Assembly: GCF_014084105.1 (NCBI RefSeq)
Contig: NZ_CP048289.1
Span: 62,001-126,000 of the forward strand
Length of the DNA: 64,000 nucleotides
Origin: Streptacidiphilus sp. P02-A3a
GTDB lineage: Bacteria; Actinomycetota; Actinomycetes; Streptomycetales; Streptomycetaceae
Direction of reading: 5' to 3'
Part shown: positions 19,147 through 27,773 of the stretch, one piece after another
Position numbering within the stretch: the first letter of the stretch is position 1
Layout of the letters: every line of letters begins with the position of its first letter
The notes under the pieces: generated by a model
Told to the model about the DNA's origin: nothing
The model's database searches: none
What the model saw: only the letters and a program-made list of their open reading frames with translations
Program-made: the position numbers and the translations under genes

Positions 19147-20337
19147 TCAGTCCGCTTCGGCCTCCTCGCTGAGCGCGTCGAGGTCGTGGCCCCTCGCGGC
19201 CTCGGCCTCGATCTCGTCGGCGTTCGGCAGGAACCGCGAGCGGGGGCGGGCGCGGGGCGCCGGGACGGTGCCGCTGCTCCAGCCCGGGCTGGAGAAGTCC
19301 GGCCGGGAGTAGCCGGGGCTGCTGAAGTGCGGCTCCGACTGCGAGGCCGACTGCGGCTCCGCCGGTGACGTCGACTGCGGCTCCGCCGGTGACTCGGGGC
19401 CCGGCTCCGACCGCGGTCCGGGGTCGGGGTCGGGGCCGGTCTCGTCGCCGAGTTCGTCGGCCGCCGTCGACTCCAGCCCGTCCGGCCCCGGGCTGGTGAA
19501 GCCCGGGCTGCTGAAGTGCGGTTCGGACTGCGGGTCGGGGCCCAGCTCCTGGCCCTGCTCGCCGCTGATCCGCTCGGAGCCGGGGCTGGTGAAGCCGGGG
19601 CTGGAGTAGCCCAGCTTGGGCTTGGCCCGGACCAGGCTGATCCCGTCCGAACGCGCCGCCGCGCCGTACCCGGCGGCCACCGGCAGCGGCGGGCCCGCCT
19701 GCTCCAGCAGGTAGGGCAGCAGTGCCTGGTCGCGCAGCGCAGTCCGCCAGCTGTCCCGGGCCCTGGCCAGCTCCGTGTACAGGTCGGGGCTCTGACCGGA
19801 CGGCGGGTCGGCGGCGTCGCGGGCGGCGGTGAGCAGCAGCCCGATGATGTCCACCACGATCGCGACGGCGCAGACCACGGCCCCGACGAACCCGGCGGTG
19901 ATCAGCGGCTGGCCCAGCGAGGCGTGTTCGGCCCGCAGCAGGAAGCCGAGCAGCAGCATCACGATCGCGCTGAGCCCGGACAGGATCGGCAGCAGCACCG
20001 CTATCAGCGGCACCCAGCCCGCGCGTTCGGCGGCGTCCAGCGGGCTGTCCGGGGCCTGCCACTGGGCCGGGTCGTCACCGCCGAGGCGGTCCAGGTCGGG
20101 CCCGGCGGCGCTGCCGCGCACCTGTTCGCGGACCTCGCGGTAGTAGTCGTACTCGGACCGGGCCCCGGCGGCGATGGCGGCGCGGTCGCGCAGGGCGAGG
20201 CCGTGCAGCCGGTCCGGTGCCGGTGCGCCGGGCGCGCGGCGCAGAGCTTGGCGTATCTCGTCGTGCTGGAGCAGTTCTTCGAGGATGCGCTCGAAATCCG
20301 GGGCGTCCTCGGCCTGAAGGTATGGAGCACTGTCCAT
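19147..20337 (-). CDS. Membrane protein with C-terminal SSPG repeats
   Basis: The 396-residue protein has a soluble start (1-110), two membrane helices (about 113-135, LIAVLLPILSGLSAIVMLLLGFLL, and 146-170), and a long C-terminal region. That tail carries repeated (Y/F)SSPG(F/Y/W)-type motifs: YSSPGFTSPG, FSSPGFTSPG, FSSPGYSRPDFSSPGWSSG, set in Pro/Glu/Ser-rich spacers. The motif may be a docking or phosphorylation site, but nothing in the sequence proves that. It converges on asd. No function is recognised. Confidence 0.75.
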   Translation of the reverse strand: MDSAPYLQAEDAPDFERILEELLQHDEIRQALRRAPGAPAPDRLHGLALRDRAAIAAGARSEYDYYREVREQVRGSAAGPDLDRLGGDDPAQWQAPDSPLDAAERAGWVPLIAVLLPILSGLSAIVMLLLGFLLRAEHASLGQPLITAGFVGAVVCAVAIVVDIIGLLLTAARDAADPPSGQSPDLYTELARARDSWRTALRDQALLPYLLEQAGPPLPVAAGYGAAARSDGISLVRAKPKLGYSSPGFTSPGSERISGEQGQELGPDPQSEPHFSSPGFTSPGPDGLESTAADELGDETGPDPDPGPRSEPGPESPAEPQSTSPAEPQSASQSEPHFSSPGYSRPDFSSPGWSSGTVPAPRARPRSRFLPNADEIEAEAARGHDLDALSEEAEAD

Positions 20338-20602
20338 GAGTCTCTACCTACTCCCCCGAAGGCTCCGTCAGGGGCTTCTGCCTCCGATGGTAGGGGGAGG
20401 GACTGACACGGTGACAGATTGTTTCCAGAATTTCGGTGCCTGCTGGTGCTGCTGATGCCTCCGGTATATGCCGGATGCCGACCTGGCGCCGGGGCGCAGG
20501 TCCGGCCGCAGGTGGGCGGGGGTGCCGGGGCCGGAGGATTGAGGGCGCGCAGGAGCGGCACGCGCGCCGCCCGGGTCGGGCCGGTGCCGCCCGGGCGTCG
20601 GG

Positions 20603-21811
20603 TCAGTTGAGGGGGAGCCGGGCCACCAGCAGTCGCCCCTGTCCCTCCATGGTGACTCCGCCGTCCATGGCGACGGCCAGGCCGTCGGCGTAGACGTGCG
20701 GTCCGGTGACCGGCTGGCCGGAGGCGCCGGACGGTCCGTCCTCGCTCTGGGCGTCGCCGATCAGGTAGGGGATCGGGCTGTGGCCGTGGACGATCCGCTG
20801 CCCGCCGTAGGTGTCGAGCAGTTCCCGGCAGGCCATCGCTCCGGCGTCGCCACGGAAGGCGAACCGCTTGGTCATCCGGCGGAAGCAGTCCCACCAGTCG
20901 TCGGCCTCGTCGCCCTGCAGCACGTCGTGGATGGCGTCGTTGACGGCGTCCACGGAGTCGCCGTACTCCAGGTAGGCGGTGGTGTCGGAGTGGATCAGCA
21001 GGTGGTCGTCCTCGACCGCCATCGCCGGGAGCCGGGAGAGCCAGGTGACGTGGTGGTCCTCCAGCCGGTCCATGTCGCTCGGCTGGCCGCCGTTGAGCCG
21101 CCAGGCGGCGAGGAAGGAGGCGGTTCCGGCGGTGGACTGGACGGCCTGGTCGCCGTAGCGGTCGGCGCCGAGCAGCAGCAGCTCGTGATTGCCCATCAGC
21201 GCCCGGCAGTAGCCGCCGGCCGCGGCGGCCTCCGGGGCCAGGTTCATCACCAGGTCGATCACGCCGATGCCGTCCGGGCCCCGGTCGGTGAAGTCGCCGA
21301 GGAACCAGATCCGGGCCGGACCGGCGGCCCAGTGCCCGTCGGCGTCGATGATGCCCGCCTGGTGCAGGGCGTCCAGCAGCGCCTGGAGGTAGCCGTGGAC
21401 GTCGCCGACCACGTACAGCGGGCCGGGGCCCTCGCTCTCGGCGGTGCTCGGGGCGGCCGGGGCGGGTGCCGGTCCCGGCTCGGCCATGGTGGCGTGGGCG
21501 AAGGCGACCGGCGCGGACAGCGGCGCGCCCAGCGGGATGGTCGGCGGGTCCACCGGTCCGGGCAGGTAGGCCGGGGGGGCGAAGACCGGGCTGCCGTGGA
21601 ACGCGGGCGGCTCGGCCGGATAGCCGGGCGCGCCGTCGTAGGAGGGCCCGGCCGGGTACCCGGCGGCCTCCTCGGCCGCGCGCGGCGGCGGGGAGAAGAA
21701 GTCGTACGACGTGGACCCGTCGCCGTTGACCCCTGGCTGCTGAGGGTCCAGGGGCGCACGGGGGCCTGGGTCCGGCAGCTCAGGCTGGGCGAAGGGGTCC
21801 ACCGGTGTCAT
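20603..21811 (-). CDS. Calcineurin-like metallophosphoesterase
   Basis: A Pro-rich tail of about 130 residues precedes the catalytic domain with VVGDVHGYLQALLDAL (D-x-H), WFLGDFTDRGPDGIGVIDLVMNL (GDxxDRG), ALMGNHELLLL (GNHE) and IVHGHSPIPYL (GH). These are the metal ligands of PPP-type phosphatases. ATG 21809-21811 is preceded by a -10-like TATGAT (21818-21823) and no ribosome site, suggesting a leaderless start. An in-frame ATG at 21886 would add 25 residues. The substrate could be phosphoprotein or a dinucleotide. Confidence 0.88.
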   Translation of the reverse strand: MTPVDPFAQPELPDPGPRAPLDPQQPGVNGDGSTSYDFFSPPPRAAEEAAGYPAGPSYDGAPGYPAEPPAFHGSPVFAPPAYLPGPVDPPTIPLGAPLSAPVAFAHATMAEPGPAPAPAAPSTAESEGPGPLYVVGDVHGYLQALLDALHQAGIIDADGHWAAGPARIWFLGDFTDRGPDGIGVIDLVMNLAPEAAAAGGYCRALMGNHELLLLGADRYGDQAVQSTAGTASFLAAWRLNGGQPSDMDRLEDHHVTWLSRLPAMAVEDDHLLIHSDTTAYLEYGDSVDAVNDAIHDVLQGDEADDWWDCFRRMTKRFAFRGDAGAMACRELLDTYGGQRIVHGHSPIPYLIGDAQSEDGPSGASGQPVTGPHVYADGLAVAMDGGVTMEGQGRLLVARLPLN

Positions 21812-21947
21812 TCGACCATCATAGGAAGCCCCAGTTCGCGGTGTACGCACCTGGGCGGGATCAATCCAGCCGAGGCTGTCGGTCATGAGCGTCGATGGCG
21901 AGCATATGTGGTGGTTTCTCCGGTTTCCAGGGCCCTCTGGTCGGTGG

Positions 21948-23057
21948 TCAGGCCTCGCCGGGGAGCCTCGGCGGACTGACGGTGGTGCGGGTCGGACGGC
22001 GTTGCGAGGAGCCGCGGACGATGAGTTCGGTCGGCATGAGCTGTCCGGAGGAGCCGTCAGCCGGGAGCGCCGCGCCCTCGATCGCGTCGATCAGCAGGTT
22101 GACCACGGTGGTGCCGATCCGCTGCGGCTTCAGCGACAGGGTGGTCACCGGCGGCTCGGTGGTCGCGTAGACGTCGCTCTCGCTACAGCAGACCAGCAGC
22201 AGGTCCTCCGGGACCCGCAGGCTGTAGCGGCGGGCGGCGGCCAGCAGGTCGGTGCCGTTGGGGTCGAACAGGCCGTAGACGGCGTCCGGCCGGTCCGGAC
22301 GGGCGAGCAGCCGGTCGGCGGCGACGGCGCCGGCGCACGGGTCGTGCGCCGGGTACGCCTCGCACAGCGGCTCCTGCCGGACCCGGCGGCACCAGCCGAG
22401 GTAGGCCTCGGTGCTGAGCCGGGTGTAGGTGTCGGTGCTGGTTCCGGTGAGCAGGCCGATCCGGCGGGCCCCGGCCTCGGCGAGGTGTTCCAGGATGCCG
22501 AGCACCGCGCTGCCGTGGTCGTTGTCCACCCAGGCGGTGACCGGGCAGTTCCCGGGGCGGCCGTCGCTGACCACCGGCAGGCCCTGCCGGTAGAGCTCGG
22601 CGACCATCGGATCGTGGTCGGACGGGTCGATCACCACCGTGCCGTCCAGCGCGACGTTGCTCCACACGTCGTGCCGGGAGGTCGCGGGCAGGACGACCAG
22701 GGCGTAGCCCCGGTTCAGCGCGGCGGAGGTGGCAGCCCGGGCCATCTCCGCGAAGTAGGCGAACTCCGTGAAAGTGAAGGGCTCCTGGCCGTAGGTTGTG
22801 ACGGTCAGTCCGATCAGGCCGGAGCGACCCGTGCGAAGGGTGCGCGCGGCGGCGGAGGGACGGTACCCGAGGCGTTCCGCGACTTCGCGGACCTTGCTGC
22901 GGGTTTCGTCCGGGAGGCGGCCCTTGCCGTTCAGGGCGTCGGAGACGGTGGTGATGGACACCCCCGCCGCGGCGGCGACGTCCCTGATCCCGGCGCGTTC
23001 CAGCCGCCGGGCGTGGGGTGGTCGCCGGCCGCTCTGGTTGGCTGCTGCTGCTGTCAT
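21948..23057 (-). CDS. LacI-family transcriptional regulator
   Basis: The 369-residue protein has the LacI HTH, GIRDVAAAAGVSITTVSDALNGKGRLPDETRSKVREVAERLGYRPSAAARTLRTGRS (about residues 23-80), followed by a periplasmic-binding-like effector domain ending with VTTLSLKPQRIGTTVVNLLIDAIEGAALP. The ligand is unknown and no sugar catabolic genes are adjacent. It is divergent from the HisC-type aminotransferase. The 279-base gap between their starts holds no other gene and no obvious LacI-type palindrome. Confidence 0.92.
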   Translation of the reverse strand: MTAAAANQSGRRPPHARRLERAGIRDVAAAAGVSITTVSDALNGKGRLPDETRSKVREVAERLGYRPSAAARTLRTGRSGLIGLTVTTYGQEPFTFTEFAYFAEMARAATSAALNRGYALVVLPATSRHDVWSNVALDGTVVIDPSDHDPMVAELYRQGLPVVSDGRPGNCPVTAWVDNDHGSAVLGILEHLAEAGARRIGLLTGTSTDTYTRLSTEAYLGWCRRVRQEPLCEAYPAHDPCAGAVAADRLLARPDRPDAVYGLFDPNGTDLLAAARRYSLRVPEDLLLVCCSESDVYATTEPPVTTLSLKPQRIGTTVVNLLIDAIEGAALPADGSSGQLMPTELIVRGSSQRRPTRTTVSPPRLPGEA

Positions 23058-23336
23058 GTCGAACCGATCGTATGGCTCCGCACCGTCATTTGGGGATGTT
23101 CTGGGCTAGTTGCCCGGAGATACGTTTCTCCATGAGCATTTATGGTCTTTATCCTTAGCTGCGGGACGATTTGGGGTCGGCCGCCTACGTTTTGTGCATG
23201 TCTCGCGGCCGCCGCCGAGGAACGCCCAGGCCGGTCCGGTGGCCACATGTCACTCTCACGGGTGAGTAATCGCCGATCGGCTCGTATGGTGATCCAGACC
23301 GACAGCGACGACGGCACGACGTGGAGGACGACCCCG

Positions 23337-24449
23337 GTGAGCGACAACGACCAGGACCAGGTGGGTGGACGGCCGAGCGGCCCGCGGCTGAGCGGCAACC
23401 TGCGGGGCATTCCGCTGTACAAGCCGGGCAAGCCCGCCCAGGGCGCCGACGGCCGTCCCGCCTACAAGCTGTCCTCCAACGAGAACCCGTACCCGCCGCT
23501 GCCCGGCGTGGTCGAGGCGGCGGTCGCCGCCGCCGGGAGCCTCAACCGCTACCCGGACCTGGGCTGCACCGGGCTCGTCGCCGAACTGGCGGCCCGCCTC
23601 GGCGTGCCGGAGTCGCACATCGCCACCGGCACCGGCTCGGTCGGCGTGGCCCAGTCGCTGATCCACTCCACCGCGGGACCCGGCGACGAGGTGGTCTACG
23701 CCTGGCGCTCGTTCGAGGCGTACCCGATCATCGTCCAGGTCAACGGCGCGACCTCGGTCCAGGTGCCGCTGACCGCCGACGGCGGGCACGACCTGGACGC
23801 GATGCTGGCGGCGGTCACCGACCGCACCCGGCTGATCTTCGTCTGCAACCCGAACAACCCCACCGGCACCGTGGTCCACCGCGCGGAGCTGGAGCGCTTC
23901 CTGGACGCGGTGCCCGCCGACGTCCTGGTGGTGCTGGACGAGGCCTACAACGAGTTCGTCCGCGACCCCGAGGTGCCGGACGGCATCGAGCTGTACCGGG
24001 ACCGGCCGAACGTCTGCGTGCTGCGCACCTTCTCCAAGGCGTACGGGCTGGCCGGGCTGCGGGTCGGCTTCGCGGTGGGGCACGAGCCGGTCGCCGAGGC
24101 GCTGCGGCAGACCGCCGTGCCCTTCGGCGTCAGCCAGCTCGCCCAGGACGCGGCGGTGGCCTCGCTGCGCGCCGAGAAGGCGCTGCTGGAGCGGGTGGAC
24201 GCGCTGGTGGCGGAGCGCGCCCGGGTGGTCGCGGCGCTGGTCGCGCAGGGCTGGACGCCGAACGAGACCCAGGCCAACTTCGTCTGGCTGCCACTGGGGG
24301 AGCGCACCTCGGACTTCGCGGCGGCCTGCGCCGCGGCCGGGGTCGTGGTCCGGCCGTTCCCGGGCGACGGGGTGCGGGTGACCATCGGCGAGACCGAGGG
24401 CAACGACCTGTTCCTGGAGGCGGCGGAACGATTCCGCAAGGAGTCCTGA
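23337..24449 (+). CDS. hisC: Histidinol-phosphate-type aminotransferase (PLP)
   Basis: The 370-residue protein is fold type I, with [40 protein letters not shown] and the PLP lysine in [19 protein letters not shown] (K234). This fits HisC or the closely related aromatic (Pat) aminotransferase. No other his genes are nearby, so an aromatic amino acid role is equally possible. The GTG at 23337 was chosen because GGAGG (23323-23327) precedes it by 9 bases. The longer upstream frame looks non-coding. Confidence 0.87.
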   Translation: MSDNDQDQVGGRPSGPRLSGNLRGIPLYKPGKPAQGADGRPAYKLSSNENPYPPLPGVVEAAVAAAGSLNRYPDLGCTGLVAELAARLGVPESHIATGTGSVGVAQSLIHSTAGPGDEVVYAWRSFEAYPIIVQVNGATSVQVPLTADGGHDLDAMLAAVTDRTRLIFVCNPNNPTGTVVHRAELERFLDAVPADVLVVLDEAYNEFVRDPEVPDGIELYRDRPNVCVLRTFSKAYGLAGLRVGFAVGHEPVAEALRQTAVPFGVSQLAQDAAVASLRAEKALLERVDALVAERARVVAALVAQGWTPNETQANFVWLPLGERTSDFAAACAAAGVVVRPFPGDGVRVTIGETEGNDLFLEAAERFRKES

Positions 24450-24611
24450 CCGCTCGGGGCCCCGTCCGGCGGCTCCCGGTGGGCTCGCAAGTCCCTGGGA
24501 GTTCGCTGTGATTTCGGAGCCGCCCGGGCGCGGCCGCGGGCGGCTCGGGCCCGTGGCCACGGCCCGGGCCTCGGTGGATGGGGGTGCGGCCGGGACCCGG
24601 CTGCCAGCGAG

Positions 24612-24629
24612 CTCCCAGATTCCTCCCAG
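24612..24629. promoter_or_regulatory. 11-bp-spaced direct repeat upstream of the first adaptor gene
   Basis: CTCCCAG occurs at 24612-24618 and again at 24623-24629, an 11-base period typical of OmpR/PhoB-type response-regulator sites. The same arrangement stands before the second adaptor gene at 27721. The OmpR-type regulator at 32391 is the obvious candidate to bind both. Confidence 0.5.
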
Positions 24630-24664
24630 GGCTTCGTCCGGGGAGGCGATCACCATGTGTCGCT

Positions 24665-25891
24665 ATGAAGGTGCTCCCACAGCGGCGCAGGGCCGCTCTG
24701 CTGAACTCCGTTCTCGCCGTGCTGCTCGTCGCCGGTTCCGGAGCGGCCTACGCCGCCGTGAACACCTCGACCAGCAGCAGCAGTACGGGCAAGACCAACA
24801 CCACCACGTACACGGTCGCCCAGGGCATGGTGCTGGCGACGGTCACCGGCAGCGGGTCCCTGTACTCGCCGAGTGACGCGGGCGTGAACTTCACCACCGG
24901 CGGCACGGTCACCGAGGTCGACGTCAAGCCCGGGCAGACGGTGACCAAGGGCGAGGTGCTGGCCAAGGTCGACCCGACCGCGGCCAACGAGACGCTCAGC
25001 GCCGACCAGGCCACGCTGACCGCCGCGCAGGCGAACCTGAACCAGGTCGAGAACCCGACCGCGACCACCGTCAACGGGGTCAGCACCACGCCCACCGTCA
25101 GCGCCTCGCAGCTGACCCAGGCCGAGGCCCAGGTGACCAGCGCGCAGAACGCGGTCACCGCCGCCCAGGCCGCGGTGGCCGGGACGGTGCTGACGGCGCC
25201 GATCTCGGGCACGGTCAACTCGGTGTCCGGCGCGGTCGACAGCACCGTCTCCGGCGGCGGCGCCAGCACCACCGCCAGCTCGGCGGGCAGCGCCCCGACC
25301 GGGTTCGTGGTGATCACCAATCCGACCGGGATGGAGGTCACCGCCGACTTCGCCGAGGCCGACGCGCTCAAGCTGCAGGCCGGGCAGGGCGCCTCGGTCA
25401 CCCTGAACGCCAGTGGCGCGCAGCTCAACGCCAAGGTGCTGTCGGTCAGTTCGCTGCCGGTCAGCAGCTCCTCCGGGATCAGCTCCAGCGGCACCGTCGA
25501 GTACTCGGCGGTGCTGTCGATCACCAGCAGCACCAGCAACCTGCGAACCGGTCTGAGCGCGAGTGTTTCGGTGCTGACCGGTGAGGTGGACAATGCCCTG
25601 TACCTGCCGACGGCGGCGCTCACCGGAACGGGCACGACCCGACTGGCGACCGTGGTCGAGGCGGACGGCACGACCAAGTCGCAGAGTGTCACGGTGGGCC
25701 TCGCCGGGGACACCGACGTACAGATCCTCAGCGGGCTGACCGACGGGGAGAAGGTGCAGGTGACGGTGGCCACGACCAGCGGTGGGTTCGGCGCGGGCGG
25801 CTTCGGCGGGCGTACCGGCGGCGGCGGCTTCGGCGGCGGCGCGGGCGGCTTCGGCGGCGGCGCCCGCGGCAGCGGGGGTGGCCGGGGATGA
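24665..25891 (+). CDS. MacA/HlyD-like membrane fusion (adaptor) protein, module 1
   Basis: The 408-residue protein has an N-terminal anchor (about 10-30, LLNSVLAVLLVAGSGAAYAA) and a split biotinyl-lipoyl domain (GGTVTEVDVKPGQTVTKGEVLAKVDPT and VAGTVLTAPISGTVNSVSG) flanking a short Ala/Gln-rich coiled coil. Beta-barrel and membrane-proximal domains follow, and a Gly/Phe-rich tail ends the protein. The ATG at 24665 matches the paralogue's start (MKVLPxRRRA). GGGGAGG lies 18 bases upstream, rather far. It overlaps the next ATPase gene by ATGA. Confidence 0.9.
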   Translation: MKVLPQRRRAALLNSVLAVLLVAGSGAAYAAVNTSTSSSSTGKTNTTTYTVAQGMVLATVTGSGSLYSPSDAGVNFTTGGTVTEVDVKPGQTVTKGEVLAKVDPTAANETLSADQATLTAAQANLNQVENPTATTVNGVSTTPTVSASQLTQAEAQVTSAQNAVTAAQAAVAGTVLTAPISGTVNSVSGAVDSTVSGGGASTTASSAGSAPTGFVVITNPTGMEVTADFAEADALKLQAGQGASVTLNASGAQLNAKVLSVSSLPVSSSSGISSSGTVEYSAVLSITSSTSNLRTGLSASVSVLTGEVDNALYLPTAALTGTGTTRLATVVEADGTTKSQSVTVGLAGDTDVQILSGLTDGEKVQVTVATTSGGFGAGGFGGRTGGGGFGGGAGGFGGGARGSGGGRG

Positions 25892-26796
25892 CGCCCCGCT
25901 GGCCGTCGCTGACCCGAAGAGGCGCGACGGCAGCGGGAGAGCCGGGCGGCGGGGACGAGTCCTCGGCCGCCCGGCCCCGTACCGCCGCGCCGGTACCACC
26001 CCCGGTGGTCGAGCTGCGGCGGGTGGTGAAGACCTACGGCCTCGGCGACGCCGAGGTGCACGCCCTGTGCGGCCCGTCGGACCCGGACGGCGGCCCGGCC
26101 CCCGGCGTGGACCTGGCCATCCGCACCGGTGACTTCGTCGCGATCATGGGCAGCTCGGGTTCCGGCAAGTCGACGCTGATGAACATCCTCGGCTGCCTGG
26201 ACGCGCCGACCTCCGGCCGCTACCTGCTGGACGGGATCGACGTCGGCCACCTGGACGAGCACCAGCTGTCGCTGGTCCGCAACCGCAAGATCGGCTTCGT
26301 CTTCCAGTCGTTCAACCTGGTGCCCCGGATGACCGCCGTCGAGCAGGTCGAACTGCCGCTGGCGTACGCCGGGGTGAAGTCCGAGCAGCGCCGCCGTCGG
26401 GCGCTGGCGGCGCTGACCATGGTCGGCATGCTGGACCGGGCCGAGCACCGGCCGAACGAGCTGTCCGGCGGCCAGCAGCAGCGGATCGCGGTGGCCAGGG
26501 CGCTGGTGATGGCCCCGGCGATGCTGCTGGCGGACGAGCCGACCGGGAACCTGGACAGCCGCAGCACCGACGAGCTGCTGGCGATCGTGGACCGGCTGAA
26601 CGCGGTGGGCCGCACGGTGGTGCTGATCACCCACGAGGACGAGGTGGCCCGGCACGCCAAGCGCGTGGTCCGGCTGGTCGACGGGCGGATCGTCTCCGAC
26701 GTCCGGCAGGCCCCGCTGGCCGGACCGCCCCCGGCGCTGATCGACGAGGCCGGGTTCGCCGAGCACTCGCTGCACGTCCAGCGGGACGACGGCTGA
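25888..26796 (+). CDS. MacB/LolD-type ABC ATPase, module 1
   Basis: The 302-residue protein carries IMGSSGSGKSTLMNILGCLD (Walker A), VFQSFNLVPRMTAVEQVELPLAY (Q-loop), ELSGGQQQRIAVARALV (signature), MLLADEPTGNLDS (Walker B) and VLITHEDEVARHAKR (H-loop). A Pro/Arg-rich N-terminus of about 35 residues is extra. No FtsX-type permease follows; the only one in the area belongs to module 2 (30340), so this ATPase must share it or partner with a distant permease. Confidence 0.92.
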   Translation: MTPRWPSLTRRGATAAGEPGGGDESSAARPRTAAPVPPPVVELRRVVKTYGLGDAEVHALCGPSDPDGGPAPGVDLAIRTGDFVAIMGSSGSGKSTLMNILGCLDAPTSGRYLLDGIDVGHLDEHQLSLVRNRKIGFVFQSFNLVPRMTAVEQVELPLAYAGVKSEQRRRRALAALTMVGMLDRAEHRPNELSGGQQQRIAVARALVMAPAMLLADEPTGNLDSRSTDELLAIVDRLNAVGRTVVLITHEDEVARHAKRVVRLVDGRIVSDVRQAPLAGPPPALIDEAGFAEHSLHVQRDDG

Positions 26797-26830
26797 GCGG
26801 CGGCTGACCGCACCGAGCGGGCGCCGACGG

Positions 26831-26866
26831 CGAGGGGCGGTACCGGAAGTCCGGTACCGCCCCTCG
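26831..26866. terminator. Bidirectional terminator between ATPase 1 and the lipoprotein gene
   Basis: CGAGGGGCGGTACCGG (26831-26846) pairs without mismatch with 26851-26866 around AAGT. It lies between convergent genes. Confidence 0.8.
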
Positions 26867-26879
26867 GTGTCGCTTCCGG

Positions 26880-27482
26880 TCAGGCGCTGGGGGAGGCCCC
26901 GGCCCCCGGGCCCTTCGAGCCGCGGGTGGGCAGCAGCGCGTCGCAGACCTTGTACGCGGCGACGGTCTTGGGGTCGGTGCTGGTGCTCAGCGAGCGGACC
27001 TGCTGGTCGGTCACCGTCACCCCGTTGGACTTCATGCAGCCGATGAAGGCCACCAGCGCGGAGCTGCCGCCCGCGCCACCGCCGCCGAAGCCGCCCTTGG
27101 GCGCCAGCGAGGCGCAGGCCTTGGCCGCCGCCGCCATGGTCGGGTTGGCCGAGGCGCCGCCGCCGAAGCCGAACCCGCCGCCGCCGTAGCCGCCCCCGTA
27201 CCCGCCGCTGTGGCTGCCACTGGGGCGGTCACTCGGACGCCCGCTCGGACGCCCGCTGAAGTGCCCGCTGGGCATGGTGACGCCGTGCTGGCTCAGGCAG
27301 GTCCGGTACGCCGTGAACTGCGAGGAGCCACTGGAGCTCGCGCCGGCGGCCGGGGTGCTGCTGGAGGAGGCACTGGCGGTGGAGCTGGAGGAGCAGCCGG
27401 TGAGCAGCACTGCTCCGGACACGAGGACGCCGGCGGCGATCAGCCCCCGGTGGGCCGTCGTCCTGCGAATGGTTCGGATCAT
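26880..27482 (-). CDS. Putative lipoprotein with paired Cys-x-GV motifs
   Basis: The 200-residue protein has signal sequence MIRTIRRTTAHRGLIAAGVLVSGAVLLTGC with a lipobox LTGC, so it is probably a lipoprotein. The mature part is Ser- and Gly-rich and has two similar segments, FTAYRTCLSQHGVTMP and FIGCMKSNGVTV...YKVCDALLP, which may form a Cys-linked repeat domain. GGAGGAACC lies 11 bases before the ATG. It sits on the opposite strand between the two export modules, so it may be a substrate-handling component; that is inference. Confidence 0.75.
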   Translation of the reverse strand: MIRTIRRTTAHRGLIAAGVLVSGAVLLTGCSSSSTASASSSSTPAAGASSSGSSQFTAYRTCLSQHGVTMPSGHFSGRPSGRPSDRPSGSHSGGYGGGYGGGGFGFGGGASANPTMAAAAKACASLAPKGGFGGGGAGGSSALVAFIGCMKSNGVTVTDQQVRSLSTSTDPKTVAAYKVCDALLPTRGSKGPGAGASPSA

Positions 27483-27720
27483 GACCGGTGGTTCCTCCGT
27501 ACGGTTGCGGGATGGCTGGGGTGCCGTGGTGGTGGGTACGGGGAGCACACCACCACTAGGGGAAGACCCAACCGCACAGGGGTGGAGGTGCCCTGGGCGA
27601 ACTCTGCGGACTTCCTGTGAGTTGGTGGGCGGCTGCGGTGGCCCGGGTGTCGCCGGGACGGCCGTATGACCGTTTTGCCCGTGTTGATGGATGACTTGGG
27701 GTGGTATCGGTCCCAGCGAA

Positions 27721-27738
27721 CTCCCAGATCTGTGTCAG
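27721..27738. promoter_or_regulatory. 11-bp-spaced direct repeat upstream of the second adaptor gene
   Basis: CTCCCAG (27721-27727) and GTGTCAG (27732-27738) repeat the spacing of the site at 24612. A -10-like GATAGGT follows at 27744-27750, 24 bases before the ATG. Confidence 0.45.
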
Positions 27739-27773
27739 GGTGCGATAGGTCAGCCGGTTCAGGCTGTGGCGCT

